Source: Pleionea sediminis (lineage in GTDB: Bacteria > Pseudomonadota > Gammaproteobacteria > Enterobacterales > Kangiellaceae). Taken from it: a DNA stretch of 64,000 nt. The stretch spans positions 853,036 through 917,035 of the forward strand of contig NZ_SUNB01000002.1 of the NCBI RefSeq assembly GCF_007570825.1. Direction: 5' to 3'. Position numbers and translations under genes: made by a program. Below, piece after piece: positions 9,128 to 20,796 of the stretch. The notes under the pieces are model-generated. The model did no database searches. It was not told where the DNA came from and was given only the letters and a program-made list of their open reading frames with translations. Numbering within the stretch: the stretch's first letter is position 1; each line of letters begins with the position of its first letter.

Positions 9128-11374
9128 CTAATCACTTACCTCGACTTCCAACAAGTCGACTTTCTGGAAGCCTCTCGGTAATTTATTCCCTCGTCTCCCA
9201 CGTTCACCTCGATAATGCTCAAGATCTTTCATCTTTAGCCTCAAATGTCGTTTACCGCTATGAACCAAGAGCTCATCTTTCTCTGTAATGACAGCCACAT
9301 CAACGACAAATTCTTCTCGAGATAACACTCTTGCGGCGGGAATGCTAATGATCTTGTTTCCTTTTCCTTTTGCTAAACAAGGGAGGTCACGTAGAGGAAA
9401 GACCAACATGCGCCCTTCATTTGTCGCAGCAACACAGAATTGCGACTCATAATCGGTAACCACTTTAGGAGTGATAACCTTTGCGCCTTTTGGCAGACTT
9501 AACAGCGCCTTTCCATTTTTATTTCGAGTGACAAAATCTTCAAATTTACCAACAAATCCATATCCAGCATCTGACGAAATTAAAAACAAGTCCTCATTTT
9601 GCCCCATTGTAGCCGCAACAAATACAGATCCTGCGACTGGATTAAAGCGTCCAGATAAAGGTTCTCCTTGTCCTCTAGCCGACGGTAAAGTATGAGCCGC
9701 CAAAGCGAAGCTTCTTCCTGTCGAATCAAAAAACACAGCTTGTTGATTGCTTTTACCCTCGGCACTCGATAAAAACTTATCTCCAGAGCGATAATTTAAG
9801 TTTTCAGCATCAACGTCATGACCTTTTGCACAACGTGCCCAGCCTTTTTCGGACAAGACAACAGTCACGGCTTCAGCAGGAACAAGATCACTTTCATCCA
9901 ATGCTTTAGCTTCTTTTCGCTCCACGATTGGTGACTTTCGGTCATCACCAAACTCTTTTGCGGTAGCTTTAATTTCCTTTTTAACTAAGGTTTTTAATCG
10001 GCGTGCAGAACCTAATATTTTTTCTAACTCATCTCGCTCTTTTGAAAGCTCATCTTGTTCCGATTTAATTTTCATTTCTTCCAAACGAGCCAACTGCCTT
10101 AACTTAGTATCTAGAATATAGTTCGCTTGAATTTCTGTTAATTTAAATCGTTTCATGAGCTTTTGCTTTGGCTCATCTTCCGTTCGAATAATATGAATAA
10201 CTTCATCTATATTTAAAAAGGCAATTAACATTCCTTCTAATAAATGCAAACGGTCATTCACTTTGTTCAGTCGGTGATTTAAACGGCGACGAGTAGTTTC
10301 AGTCCTAAACTCAAGCCACTCTGAGATAAATCGATTTAATGGTTTTACTTGAGGACGATTATCAATGCCAATAACATTCATATTGACTCGATAATTTTTC
10401 TCTAAATCAGTCGTCGCAAACAAATGACGCATCAATGCATCTGTATCAATACGATTAGAGCGAGGTACAACAACAAATCGAGTTGGTGTTTCGTGATCCG
10501 ACTCATCTCGCAAATCACTTACCATAGGGAGCTTTTTAGCCTGCATTTGCTGGGCTATTTGCTCCATCACCTTATTACCAGATACCTGATGAGGCAGAGC
10601 AGTAATAACAATTTCACCATCTTCTGTGTGGTACTTAGCGCGCATCTTAATACTGCCGCGACCCGTTTCATAAAGTTTTATAATATCTTCCTTGGGCGTG
10701 ATCACTTCTGCCGAAGTGGGATAATCAGGTCCTTTAATATATTCACAAACTTCCTCAACTGAAGCTTTAGGATTATCAAGCATATGGATACATGCATCCG
10801 CTACTTCACGTAAGTTATGCGGAGGAATGTCAGTTGCCATACCAACAGCGATTCCGGTCGTCCCGTTAAGTAATAAATTAGGCAAACGCGCGGGTAATAT
10901 TTGCGGCTCCGACATAGTTCCATCAAAGTTAGGAATCCAATCGACAGTGCCTTGCCCAAGTTCGCTAAGTAGCACTTCGGAATATTTAGATAAACGGGAT
11001 TCGGTATAACGCATTGCTGCAAATGATTTTGGGTCATCGGGAGATCCCCAGTTTCCTTGCCCATCAACTAATGGATATCGATAGGAAAATGGTTGAGCCA
11101 TCAACACCATAGCTTCGTAACAAGCGGAATCGCCATGAGGGTGAAACTTACCTAATACATCACCAACAGTACGCGCAGACTTCTTATATTTCGCTGTTGC
11201 CTTTAGCCCCAACTCGCTCATTGCATAAACAATTCGTCTTTGTACCGGCTTAAGACCATCACCAATGTGCGGCAAAGCTCGATCCATAATGACGTACATT
11301 GAATAATTTAAATAAGCTTTTTCTGTAAACTCAGCGAGCGACTGACGCTCCACGCCTTCAAAGTTAAAATCCAT
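9128..11374 (-). CDS. parC: DNA topoisomerase IV subunit A
   Basis: The DNA-breakage subunit of topoisomerase IV, which decatenates daughter chromosomes. The 748-residue protein has the GyrA/ParC winged-helix domain with catalytic Tyr123 ([11 protein letters not shown]), a coiled-coil region near residues 430-490, and a C-terminal beta-pinwheel. The quinolone-determining region has the wild-type residues Ser83 and Glu87 ([11 protein letters not shown]), so no classical resistance change is present. It lies 18 bp after parE and is almost certainly co-transcribed. A ParC rather than GyrA identity is supported by the parE neighbour and the shorter C-terminus. Confidence 0.97.
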   Translation of the reverse strand: MDFNFEGVERQSLAEFTEKAYLNYSMYVIMDRALPHIGDGLKPVQRRIVYAMSELGLKATAKYKKSARTVGDVLGKFHPHGDSACYEAMVLMAQPFSYRYPLVDGQGNWGSPDDPKSFAAMRYTESRLSKYSEVLLSELGQGTVDWIPNFDGTMSEPQILPARLPNLLLNGTTGIAVGMATDIPPHNLREVADACIHMLDNPKASVEEVCEYIKGPDYPTSAEVITPKEDIIKLYETGRGSIKMRAKYHTEDGEIVITALPHQVSGNKVMEQIAQQMQAKKLPMVSDLRDESDHETPTRFVVVPRSNRIDTDALMRHLFATTDLEKNYRVNMNVIGIDNRPQVKPLNRFISEWLEFRTETTRRRLNHRLNKVNDRLHLLEGMLIAFLNIDEVIHIIRTEDEPKQKLMKRFKLTEIQANYILDTKLRQLARLEEMKIKSEQDELSKERDELEKILGSARRLKTLVKKEIKATAKEFGDDRKSPIVERKEAKALDESDLVPAEAVTVVLSEKGWARCAKGHDVDAENLNYRSGDKFLSSAEGKSNQQAVFFDSTGRSFALAAHTLPSARGQGEPLSGRFNPVAGSVFVAATMGQNEDLFLISSDAGYGFVGKFEDFVTRNKNGKALLSLPKGAKVITPKVVTDYESQFCVAATNEGRMLVFPLRDLPCLAKGKGNKIISIPAARVLSREEFVVDVAVITEKDELLVHSGKRHLRLKMKDLEHYRGERGRRGNKLPRGFQKVDLLEVEVSD

Positions 11375-11392
11375 AACGACGACTCACCTCTT

Positions 11393-13360
<1,968 letters not shown>

Positions 13361-13438
13361 TTATGAAGTACAGCTCAAAAAATTTCCGAAGATTTACCCG
13401 AAGTTTGGGGAGGTGTTTAAAATGCGTACAAAAAGGGG

Positions 13439-14275
13439 TTAATAGCCTTTAATCGAATAGTCGACAGTAAATTCAATATCATCGATACGATGCAGTAAAG
13501 ACTCTACTCGTCCATCTTCATGTAGTGTCAAGTATCGATACCCCGGGCTTTCATCACCGGCAGAAAAATCTTTCGAGCCGGGCCTAAACTGAACGCATGT
13601 TGAGGGAGTTGAGATGAGTTGCACCCCTTGACTTTCACCATTGAAATCTTGATGCACATGCCCCCAAAGAAAGCATACTTTATTTTCATGACTTTTAACT
13701 CGCTTGAATAACTCTTCGGCATTTTTAATACCTAAATTATCCAGCCAGTTACTCCCAACATTAACTGGTTGATGGTGCATTACTACAAGTAAATGGAGCT
13801 CGGGGTATTCACTAACGGCTTCTTCAACCAAAGACAAATCGTCGTCTGACAAATTTCCATAAACCTTTTTGGGCACAGATGTATCAAGCAAGACAATTTG
13901 CCAGTTGCCTGCCAATATTCTTTTATGAGGATAGATTGAATCGCCCTTGAGTGTCGTAGCCATTAACTCTGGAGAATCATGATTACCCGGTATCCAAAAC
14001 GTCGGCTTTTCCAATGATCCAATTTTTGATGCAATATAGCGGTATGATTCTTCAGATGCGTCCTGAGACAAATCACCTGTGGCGAGAAAAAAGTCAGGAG
14101 CCAACTCCTCTTTACTGATGCGCCCCAAAACCGCCTCAAAACTGTGCCGAGTATCAAGCCCAAGTAATTTCCCCTTCTCTTCGGAAAATATGTGGCTATC
14201 GGTCCATTGCACAATTCTCACGCAATGCATGCTTTGAGTGTCTAGCTTCTTGGCTAAAGTGGCTACCGAACTCAT
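13439..14275 (-). CDS. cpdA: 3',5'-cyclic-AMP phosphodiesterase
   Basis: A calcineurin-like metallophosphoesterase of 278 residues that hydrolyses cAMP and so limits CRP signalling. The metal-binding blocks appear in order: DSHIF, GDLSQD, GNHDS, MHHQP and GHVHQDF. The neighbours DUF1249 (YqiB) and nudF match the E. coli nudF-yqiB-cpdA-parE cluster, which fixes the identity as CpdA rather than another phosphoesterase. The gene starts 9 bp after the stop of the DUF1249 gene and lies in one minus-strand block with nudF. Met16 is an alternative start, but the N-terminal extension is similar in length to E. coli CpdA. Confidence 0.93.
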   Translation of the reverse strand: MSSVATLAKKLDTQSMHCVRIVQWTDSHIFSEEKGKLLGLDTRHSFEAVLGRISKEELAPDFFLATGDLSQDASEESYRYIASKIGSLEKPTFWIPGNHDSPELMATTLKGDSIYPHKRILAGNWQIVLLDTSVPKKVYGNLSDDDLSLVEEAVSEYPELHLLVVMHHQPVNVGSNWLDNLGIKNAEELFKRVKSHENKVCFLWGHVHQDFNGESQGVQLISTPSTCVQFRPGSKDFSAGDESPGYRYLTLHEDGRVESLLHRIDDIEFTVDYSIKGY

Positions 14276-14284
14276 GAGAAGCCC

Positions 14285-14800
14285 TCAATTCTCAGCGTAA
14301 GTTATGACAGGCATAACCACCTGCTCAGTTTCATGATGAAAACATCGACGAAGAAATTGATTCAATAATTCGTTACGTTGATATTTGTCATCTGGATAAT
14401 GCTGAACTTGCTTTGGGTAAGCATGTGACGAACGTGGAGCGTGATTACGGTTGGGCTCCAAAACTTCAGCCATTTGTGCGTCGTGATATAAACGAACGCG
14501 CATTTTTACCGGACTCACCCACTCTGACTTTAAAAGCTCAACAGATAAATTCAGAGTTGTGGTGTAGCGCGTTTCTTCATAAATCTCGATATGGAAGGGT
14601 AACGTTGCGGCAGAATCGTCCTCTATCAAAGCTGCATTAACTTGAGAAGAATCAGCGTGATTCTCCTTCGGCTCTTGAGATAAGTTAAGCAAGCGAATCA
14701 TTAGCGCGTAATTCACCTCACACTGAGCCATATACTCAGTCAAATCAGGAACATACTTTCGATTTAATCGATCCATTGGCGATGCCATAAACTTGCTCAA
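14285..14800 (-). CDS. DUF1249 protein (YqiB family)
   Basis: A 171-residue cytoplasmic protein of the YqiB/DUF1249 family, whose function is unknown. The N-terminal stretch VPDLTEYMAQCEVNYALMIRLL resembles E. coli YqiB, which lies in the same place between nudF and cpdA. The most upstream start is a TTG at 14800; ATGs at 14788 and 14776 are credible alternatives because conservation begins only after them. The basic C-terminal part (about 110-160) lacks any enzyme motif that I recognise. Confidence 0.8.
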   Translation of the reverse strand: MSKFMASPMDRLNRKYVPDLTEYMAQCEVNYALMIRLLNLSQEPKENHADSSQVNAALIEDDSAATLPFHIEIYEETRYTTTLNLSVELLKSEWVSPVKMRVRLYHDAQMAEVLEPNRNHAPRSSHAYPKQVQHYPDDKYQRNELLNQFLRRCFHHETEQVVMPVITYAEN

Positions 14801-14867
14801 TACTACCTACTCTAGCTTATTTTGGGGCACTTATGAGATAAAAAACCTCGAATCCCGCAGATTACCA

Positions 14868-15479
14868 TTAAAATCGTTCTAAATGTGACTCATTTAACAT
14901 CAGCCACTGCACACCGATAATCGTCATTGCATTATTCAGGCGCCCTTCTTTTAGCCTATTATACGCTTTATCAAAGCTCAATTTATGAACTTTAATATCT
15001 TCATGCTCATGATCCAACCCTCCAAAATCAACAGCTTGAGTCGAATCCACCAAACCACAGAAAAGATAAACATCTTCATCTGTACCTCCTGGGCTTACCC
15101 AATAATGATGCATCGGAATCAAGTTTATTGGCTTACAACCAGCTTCTTCGTCTGACTCTCTCATCGCAACATCCTCAGGAGATTCTCCTGGTTCAACGAT
15201 TCCTGCAACCAATTCGACTAACCAAGGGTTTTGGGCATCTGCAGCGGCAGCACCAGCTCGAAACTGCTCAACAAAAATTACCTGACGTTGAATCTTATCA
15301 ACAAGTAAAACCCCCACGGCCGAGCCTCTCATAAACACTTCGCGCACAACATTTGTCATTCGCTCACCGCTAAAAGTGTCGTATTCAAAAACAAAGCGGT
15401 TTACCTTGAAAAAGTCTTTGTAAGCGACAGATTTATCCATCACCTTAAAGGAAAGAGAGGTACTTTTAGGATTAGACAT
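14868..15479 (-). CDS. nudF: ADP-ribose pyrophosphatase (Nudix hydrolase)
   Basis: A 203-residue enzyme that cleaves ADP-ribose to AMP and ribose 5-phosphate. The Nudix box GX5EX7REUXEEXGU is complete at residues 93-115 (GIVEPGE ... RESDEEAGC). The Pro about 15 residues after the box (WVSPGGTDE) is the marker of the ADP-ribose subfamily. It is the first gene of the nudF-DUF1249-cpdA block and is divergent from the methyltransferase-like gene. The start is an ATG at 15479 with GGAT-like purines upstream. Confidence 0.93.
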   Translation of the reverse strand: MSNPKSTSLSFKVMDKSVAYKDFFKVNRFVFEYDTFSGERMTNVVREVFMRGSAVGVLLVDKIQRQVIFVEQFRAGAAAADAQNPWLVELVAGIVEPGESPEDVAMRESDEEAGCKPINLIPMHHYWVSPGGTDEDVYLFCGLVDSTQAVDFGGLDHEHEDIKVHKLSFDKAYNRLKEGRLNNAMTIIGVQWLMLNESHLERF

Positions 15480-15630
15480 ACTTCAGATCCTGGAAAATGC
15501 TCGTAGCATTTATCGGTTAAATCGTTATACTGCGACTATAATCATAAAAAGCTTGTCTCTCAAGCAGTTAGCTGAGAGTTTGATGCGAAATAGTGCTGTT
15601 GACCCGATTTAACGAATAAATAAACAAAAT

Positions 15631-16284
15631 ATGAATATTGAGAAAGCACGCTACAACATGATTGAGCAACAAATTCGCACCTGGAATGTATTTGATCCCA
15701 CAGTTCTAAACTTAATGGCAAGTATTCCTCGAGAGATATTTGTTCCTCCTGAGCAAAAGTCGATGGCGTTCGCTGACCTGTCAATATCTCTGCCACATAA
15801 GCAACAAATGTATACACCTAGAGAAGAGGCCAGAATGCTTCAGTCTCTTGAATTGAAGCCTGATGACAAGGTCCTTGAAATAGGTACAGGAACTGGGTTC
15901 ACAGGAGCTCTTATCGCTTCTATCGCGAAAAAACTAGTAACCGTAGATTGCTTCGTGGATTTTATAACGCTTGCCGATCAACACTTTCGGCGAATGAGCT
16001 TAAAAAATGTAATCGCCGAAATAATTGATATTTCTGAAGGTTGGCACCCTTCAGAGCATTTTGATGCCATAGTTATAACTCCGGCAATTAAATTTCCTCC
16101 AAAAGAGTTGGTGGCTCAATTAAAACCCGAAGGACGCTTATTTTGTATCGAAGGAGAGCCAAATAATCAGTATGCAAAACTGTATAGATTTGGTGCAAAC
16201 CAAGAATTAACCTCAAAGTTTCTCTTTGAAATTAACACTCCCCAAGTAGTGCAGGCACAAACTGAAAAGTCCTTTGTCTTTTAG
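15631..16284 (+). CDS. Protein-L-isoaspartate O-methyltransferase family protein
   Basis: A 217-residue class I SAM-dependent methyltransferase of the PCMT type. The SAM-binding motif VLEIGTGTGFTGALIA lies at residues about 80-95, and the N-terminus (MIEQQIRTWNV, PREIFVP) is typical of the short PCMT-like proteins found upstream of tolC in many gammaproteobacteria. True Pcm normally sits beside surE and rpoS, so repair of isoaspartyl residues is not proven here. The start at 15631 lacks a clear Shine-Dalgarno. It is 130 bp upstream of tolC on the same strand. Confidence 0.8.
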   Translation: MNIEKARYNMIEQQIRTWNVFDPTVLNLMASIPREIFVPPEQKSMAFADLSISLPHKQQMYTPREEARMLQSLELKPDDKVLEIGTGTGFTGALIASIAKKLVTVDCFVDFITLADQHFRRMSLKNVIAEIIDISEGWHPSEHFDAIVITPAIKFPPKELVAQLKPEGRLFCIEGEPNNQYAKLYRFGANQELTSKFLFEINTPQVVQAQTEKSFVF

Positions 16285-16413
16285 GCTTCGATTAATTTCA
16301 ACATTCATTTACAATTGCGCAATATTCTCTGACATAATTTCAGGTAACTTATTTAGTAACAACGAGACTAAAACAATAATTTTAACGTAGAAATTGGGAA
16401 TATCTTAGTCGAT

Positions 16414-17769
16414 ATGGGCTTTCAACAACGGAGAATCATTTTGAATAAACAAATTAAGTGGCTATCTGCCGCTGGTATTTTATTGTCAGCGAGCTTTCAA
16501 TCAGTGTTTGCCACAGGGCTTTTAGAAGTATATCAACAAGCAACACGTAACGACCCTAAAATATTGGCCAGCGAGATGGGACTGAAAGCGACTGAAGAAC
16601 GCGTAAACCAGAGCTTTTCATCTTTACTGCCACAATTATCGGGAAGAGTCTTCTTGTCTCAACGCGACTCTCAAAGCGTCGATGACGATTTAGAACCTTT
16701 TCAAAACAAGTCTGAAACTCAAGGATACTCGCTACAATTAACCCAAGTGATTTACGATCATAGTATCTGGAAAGGATTAAAAATCACTAAAAAGCAGGCC
16801 CTAAAAGCTGGTGTCGATCACGAAGCTAGCAAACAAGATCTTATTATTCGAGTAGCTGAAGCCTATTTCAATGTCCTTTCAGGCCAAGATGGTGTGGAGT
16901 TTTCATCTGCTGAAATGAAAGCTATTAAGCAAGAATTAGAGCAAACAAAGCAAAAGTTCGAAGTTGGCTTAATTGCAATAACCGACGTACACGAAGCGCA
17001 AGCAAGGTTCGATCAAGCAACAGCTGATAATATTAAAGCACAAAATACTCTTGATAATGCCGTAGAAGCGTTACGAGAAATAACCAACGAATATTATGGT
17101 AAGTTATCTCCTCTAAAAGATAAATTCGCACTAAAACTACCTCAACCTGCAAACATAGACGAATGGCTAAAGCAGTCTGAACAAAATAACCTAAACTTTA
17201 GCGCCAGAAAAATAGAGAAAGATATCGCTCGTGAAAATATCAAAGTCAACTTCGCAGGGCATTTACCTACTCTTGGACTACAGGCAGAAAAGTCTGACTC
17301 AGATACAACTCCGGATGGTACAAATATCGATATACCATCTGAAGAGACCCGAATTAGCTTAGCATTGAGTGTGCCTATTTATTCTGGTGGCAATACAAAC
17401 TCAAAAGTCAACGAAGCTCAACATTCATTCCAGCAAGCCGTTCATAATATGGAAAGTGCCTATCGTTCTGCGATACGCCAAACTAAAAGTGCTTACTTGG
17501 GGATCGAAGCATCGATTAGCTCTGTCAAGGCATTAGAACAATCTACGGTTTCAAGTCAGGCTGCATTAGAAGCAACTCAAGCGGGCTTTGAAGTAGGAAC
17601 ACGTACTATCGTTGATGTGCTCAATAGCACTCGAGTGCTTTACAATGCGAAACAAAATCTTGCTCGTGCGAGATACGATTACATACTCAATACTTTGAAA
17701 CTAAAACAAGCAGCAGGAACGCTATCAGAAAAAGATATTAAGCAAGTCGATGCACTACTGACAAAGTAA
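16414..17769 (+). CDS. tolC: TolC-type outer membrane efflux channel
   Basis: A trimeric outer-membrane channel for multidrug efflux and type I secretion. The protein is 451 residues with an N-terminal signal peptide (KWLSAAGILLSASFQSVFA, cleavage near VFA-TG) and two OEP repeats rich in heptad-like helices. GLLEVYQQATRNDPKI is the usual mature N-terminus. The ATG at 16414 has no good ribosome site, whereas an in-frame TTG at 16441 is preceded by GGAG at seven bases, so the true start may be 16441. No membrane-fusion or RND partner lies beside it, as is usual for housekeeping tolC. It converges with waaA. Confidence 0.93.
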   Translation: MGFQQRRIILNKQIKWLSAAGILLSASFQSVFATGLLEVYQQATRNDPKILASEMGLKATEERVNQSFSSLLPQLSGRVFLSQRDSQSVDDDLEPFQNKSETQGYSLQLTQVIYDHSIWKGLKITKKQALKAGVDHEASKQDLIIRVAEAYFNVLSGQDGVEFSSAEMKAIKQELEQTKQKFEVGLIAITDVHEAQARFDQATADNIKAQNTLDNAVEALREITNEYYGKLSPLKDKFALKLPQPANIDEWLKQSEQNNLNFSARKIEKDIARENIKVNFAGHLPTLGLQAEKSDSDTTPDGTNIDIPSEETRISLALSVPIYSGGNTNSKVNEAQHSFQQAVHNMESAYRSAIRQTKSAYLGIEASISSVKALEQSTVSSQAALEATQAGFEVGTRTIVDVLNSTRVLYNAKQNLARARYDYILNTLKLKQAAGTLSEKDIKQVDALLTK

Positions 17770-17788
17770 CATCGAATTAATAATTACA

Positions 17789-17820
17789 GATATGGGCTTT
17801 GCGACTTTGCAAGCCCTATC
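17789..17820. terminator. Hairpin between convergent tolC and waaA
   Basis: An imperfect stem (GATA, GGGCTT and GC pairing with GC, AAGCCC and TATC, with two single-T bulges) closes a 6-base loop. It lies between the tolC and waaA stop codons and could end transcripts from either side. Neither side has a long U-run, so it may act as a weak or RNA-end-protecting terminator. Confidence 0.4.
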
Positions 17821-17859
17821 TTCATTTCAACCGATTTAAGTCTATCGTTACTTAAGTTT

Positions 17860-19158
17860 TTAATGAGTTTGCTCTTCTGAGCCTCGACCATTCAGATAAC
17901 GATTCAAAATTTTTATCGTTTTAGTTACTGCTCCCCTATTTGACTCAACAACAGAGAGACCAGCTCGCCCCATTAATTCTCTTTTTTCTATATTCGAGTG
18001 CAGTTCCAGTAACACATCAAACAATTCTTCCTTCGATACTAACTGTGCTGCGTTTGCTTGAACCATATTTTTATAAACGTCAGCAAAGTTAAAAACATGT
18101 TTTCCGGAAATTACAGGCTTGGATAAAGCAGCTGGTTCTAAAGGGTTATGGCCACCTCGTTCTATAAAACTACCTGCCACAAATGCCACATCCGCCGCTT
18201 TGTAGCAATACATCATTTCACCCATAGAGTCGCAAACAAATACCTCTGAACTAGACTTTAAAGAGCCATCTTTCGAACGCCGAGCGAATTTAAAACCTCT
18301 TTGCTCGACAAGCTCTGATACTGAGTCAAAACGCTCAGGGTGCCTGGGAACTAGAATAAGTTTAGCGTTTAATCCCTCATCTAAGAGCCTCCGATGAGTT
18401 GATAATATTGGTTCATCTTCACCCACATGAGTGCTTCCAGCAACCCAGACAAATTCAGCATCTTTCCAAGGACTGAAAATTTCTCTTGTTTTAGAATCAA
18501 TGTTAACGGGTAATTGAAGATCAAACTTAATACTACCTGTAACGGACACTTTATCCTCTAGAGCACCAAGTTGCTTAAACCGTTGCGCATCACCTTCATT
18601 TTGACAGGCAAAGCAACTAACGGATTGAAATAATCTACGATGAGTTGGTATGGGAAGCCAACCATAACGACGAGCTGAACGGGCCGATAGTCTTGCATTC
18701 GCAACAATTATGGGGACATTCCTCTTGCGACAAAAATGCATAAAATTGGGCCACAACTCAGTCTCCATAATAATCGTTAAACATGGATTTATTTTTGTTA
18801 AGAAGCGATTAACGACCCAGGGATAATCATAGGGAGAATATAAATGTTTTACACTGTCTCCTAAAGCAGAAAGAATTCTCTCCGCTCCTGTTGGCGTTGT
18901 TGTTGTAACAACAATCGCATATTCAGGATGCTCTTTCATTAATCTCCGGATGATCGGAATTGCAGCTAAAGACTCTCCAACAGATACCGCATGCACCCAT
19001 ATTGTTTTATCGCTACTGTCATAATCAAAAAGCCCAAAATGTTCCCGCCACCGATTCCGATAAATAGGAAACGGCCTTCCCTTCAGATAAGAGTTAAGAA
19101 GCGCCATCGGCAATGCCAACAAGAAAACAAAAGAATAAAATAACCTGAACACAAGCAT
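17860..19158 (-). CDS. waaA: 3-deoxy-D-manno-octulosonic acid (Kdo) transferase
   Basis: A GT-B glycosyltransferase that adds Kdo to lipid IVA in LPS core assembly at the inner membrane. The 432-residue protein begins with a hydrophobic membrane anchor (LFYSFVFLLALPMALLNSYL) followed by GRPFP, the WVHAVSVGE acceptor-site motif with its catalytic Glu, GSTHVGEDE, PRHPERF, and the nucleotide-sugar motif GGHNPLEPAAL near residue 320. The length agrees with E. coli WaaA (425). It stands alone, divergent from the small membrane protein gene. Confidence 0.95.
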   Translation of the reverse strand: MLVFRLFYSFVFLLALPMALLNSYLKGRPFPIYRNRWREHFGLFDYDSSDKTIWVHAVSVGESLAAIPIIRRLMKEHPEYAIVVTTTTPTGAERILSALGDSVKHLYSPYDYPWVVNRFLTKINPCLTIIMETELWPNFMHFCRKRNVPIIVANARLSARSARRYGWLPIPTHRRLFQSVSCFACQNEGDAQRFKQLGALEDKVSVTGSIKFDLQLPVNIDSKTREIFSPWKDAEFVWVAGSTHVGEDEPILSTHRRLLDEGLNAKLILVPRHPERFDSVSELVEQRGFKFARRSKDGSLKSSSEVFVCDSMGEMMYCYKAADVAFVAGSFIERGGHNPLEPAALSKPVISGKHVFNFADVYKNMVQANAAQLVSKEELFDVLLELHSNIEKRELMGRAGLSVVESNRGAVTKTIKILNRYLNGRGSEEQTH

Positions 19159-19229
19159 TCCATTTCATTTTTTAATCATTTTAACATAGTGAAAAGCTGT
19201 AGTAGACTGAAGTTACGTGATCATATTGA

Positions 19230-19904
19230 ATGTTGCAGTACGCAAACCATGGTTTTTTCATGAAGTCACTTATTCCTTACAGCTTTGAGATACTAGTTGG
19301 CCTGTCAGTATTATTTGGCCTATTGAGTGTGGCTTATTTTGTAGCCATATTTAAGGCATTCCGACGTTTGCGACTTATAAAAGTTGGTACTCGTCTGGTT
19401 TTGTTCCTTATCTTTGCTCCTCTCGCATTACTAACCTCAGGAATCGTTATCGGCCTCCAAGGATACAACCAGCTTACCCGAGAGGATCTTATCGCTTTTA
19501 TCAATATAAAACCAAAAGGCGAACAAAGATTCCTTGCACAAATTAATTACGTAAATGGGTTACAGGAGTCCTACTTACTCGAGGGAGATGAAGTTCAAGT
19601 CGATGCAAATATAATAAAATGGAAACATTTCGCAAATTTCTTCGGACTTCATACCCATTATGAATTAACTCGTATTTCAGGAAGGTACCGTGATTTAGAT
19701 GATGCTCGATCAAATAAAATATCAGCCCATAATTTAAAGAGAGAAAGATTGGTCGATTTGGTTAAGCTACGGGTAAAAAATGAATCATTAAGCTTCTTGA
19801 TGGATGCCGAATATGGCTCAGGCGCATTTCTACCTGCTAATAAAATAGTTCAATACGAACTGAAAGTTTCGACTGACGGACTTCTCCTAAGAAAAGCTAA
19901 ATAA
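19230..19904 (+). CDS. Conserved membrane protein of unknown function
   Basis: A 224-residue protein with two N-terminal membrane segments (about 20-44 and 56-80), then a roughly 140-residue soluble domain. I recognise no catalytic motif; similar proteins are often labelled vaguely as cation/multidrug efflux pump, which this topology does not support. Two starts are possible: ATG at 19230 and ATG at 19260 (MKSLIPYSFEILVG). The second gives a more typical membrane N-terminus, though neither has a clear ribosome site. It lies between divergent waaA and convergent rnfH, only 5 bp from the rnfH stop. Confidence 0.6.
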   Translation: MLQYANHGFFMKSLIPYSFEILVGLSVLFGLLSVAYFVAIFKAFRRLRLIKVGTRLVLFLIFAPLALLTSGIVIGLQGYNQLTREDLIAFINIKPKGEQRFLAQINYVNGLQESYLLEGDEVQVDANIIKWKHFANFFGLHTHYELTRISGRYRDLDDARSNKISAHNLKRERLVDLVKLRVKNESLSFLMDAEYGSGAFLPANKIVQYELKVSTDGLLLRKAK

Positions 19905-19909
19905 CCGCT

Positions 19910-20206
19910 TTATTTTGTGAGCTTTTTATTTTTCTCCGCTTTTTTGCGCCTAATTTCTTTAGGATCAATTTTTAGAGGTCGGTAAATCTCCACACGATCA
20001 AATTCTCTCAACACAGCCGTTAAGGTTGTCACTTTACTAAAAATACCCACTTTATAGGTGTTCAAGTCAATTTCAGGGTATTTATTAAGCAACTGAGAGA
20101 GCACAATTGCCTCCATAACCGTAGTTCCTTCTTGAACATCCAGAGCAATCAAAGATTGCTCTTCTGGTAAAGCATATACGACTTCAACCTTCATCTGAGC
20201 TGCCAT
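19910..20206 (-). CDS. rnfH: RnfH family ubiquitin-like protein
   Basis: A 98-residue beta-grasp protein of the RnfH/UPF0125 family. The family signature is visible: VEVVYALPEEQ, GTTVMEAI, VGIFSKVTTL and DRVEIYRPLKIDPKEIRR, with a lysine-rich tail. Its start overlaps the end of ratA by 23 bp, so the two are translationally coupled. The ratA-rnfH pair next to smpB is conserved in gammaproteobacteria. The name comes from an association with rnf genes elsewhere; a role in the Rnf complex is not implied here. Confidence 0.88.
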   Translation of the reverse strand: MAAQMKVEVVYALPEEQSLIALDVQEGTTVMEAIVLSQLLNKYPEIDLNTYKVGIFSKVTTLTAVLREFDRVEIYRPLKIDPKEIRRKKAEKNKKLTK

Positions 20207-20630
20207 AGATTTGTTTTGCGCGCTTAATAAATGAACTCATCATAGAATCCGCTATTCCTAAAAATGTTTTTCCAAATGCCATTGCAATCAAACGACTTTT
20301 AAACTCAAAATCAAGTGTAAACTCTATTTTGCACGCTTCCTGCTCAAGCTCGCTGAAATTCCAAGTTCCAATCAGGTACTTAAAGGGTCCATCGACGAGA
20401 GTCATTCTTATTTGTTTATTCTCTGTCAATGTATTTTCCGTTGTGAAAGCATTTGAAAAGCCAGATTTTGAAACTTCGAGCTGTGCTTTCATGGTCGTTG
20501 AAGTAGATTCAATTATCTGTGCTCCAGAGCAACCATCGATAAACTCAGGATATTCTTCCACATTATTTACAAGTTTGAACATATCTCGAGCTGAAAACGG
20601 AACGATAGCTGACTTTTCGATTTTTGGCAT
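20184..20630 (-). CDS. ratA: RatA/PasT family SRPBCC protein (START-like lipid-binding fold)
   Basis: A 148-residue protein with the family N-terminus (VPFSARDMFKLVNNVEEYPEF) and the GCSGAQI motif of the Coq10/RatA group. Homologues were described both as an anti-ribosome-association toxin (RatA) and as relatives of the ubiquinone-binding protein Coq10; which holds here is unknown. It is divergent from smpB and overlaps rnfH. I would not call the pair a toxin-antitoxin module on sequence alone, because ratA is a near-universal chromosomal gene in the group. Confidence 0.88.
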   Translation of the reverse strand: MPKIEKSAIVPFSARDMFKLVNNVEEYPEFIDGCSGAQIIESTSTTMKAQLEVSKSGFSNAFTTENTLTENKQIRMTLVDGPFKYLIGTWNFSELEQEACKIEFTLDFEFKSRLIAMAFGKTFLGIADSMMSSFIKRAKQIYGSSDEG

Positions 20631-20740
20631 TGCGAGCTCACCTATTCTTAATCTGACCGAATTGTACCACCAATTTAGAGCTCGAGTACCTGGGTAAAAA
20701 CAGACTTAGAATTAGGGTTTGATTAATATTTACTAAAAGG

Positions 20741-20769
20741 TTTAAGGCATCTTTTAGCCCACGTATAAT
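20741..20769 (+). promoter_or_regulatory. Candidate smpB promoter with overlapping inverted repeat
   Basis: A consensus -10 box TATAAT (20764-20769) lies 28 bp before smpB, with a weak -35 TTTAAG (20741-20746) at 17 bp. A perfect 7-bp inverted repeat CTAAAAG/CTTTTAG (20733-20739 and 20751-20757) overlaps the -35 region and could be an operator. The -10 box is convincing; the operator is a guess. Confidence 0.5.
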
Positions 20770-20796
20770 AAGCGCTTCAAGAGAGAGTGTAAAATT

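Noticed and set aside
20184..20630. ratA-rnfH as a toxin-antitoxin or defence module.
   Set aside because: The pair is a conserved chromosomal neighbour of smpB in gammaproteobacteria and shows no mobile context; the toxin name alone is not evidence.
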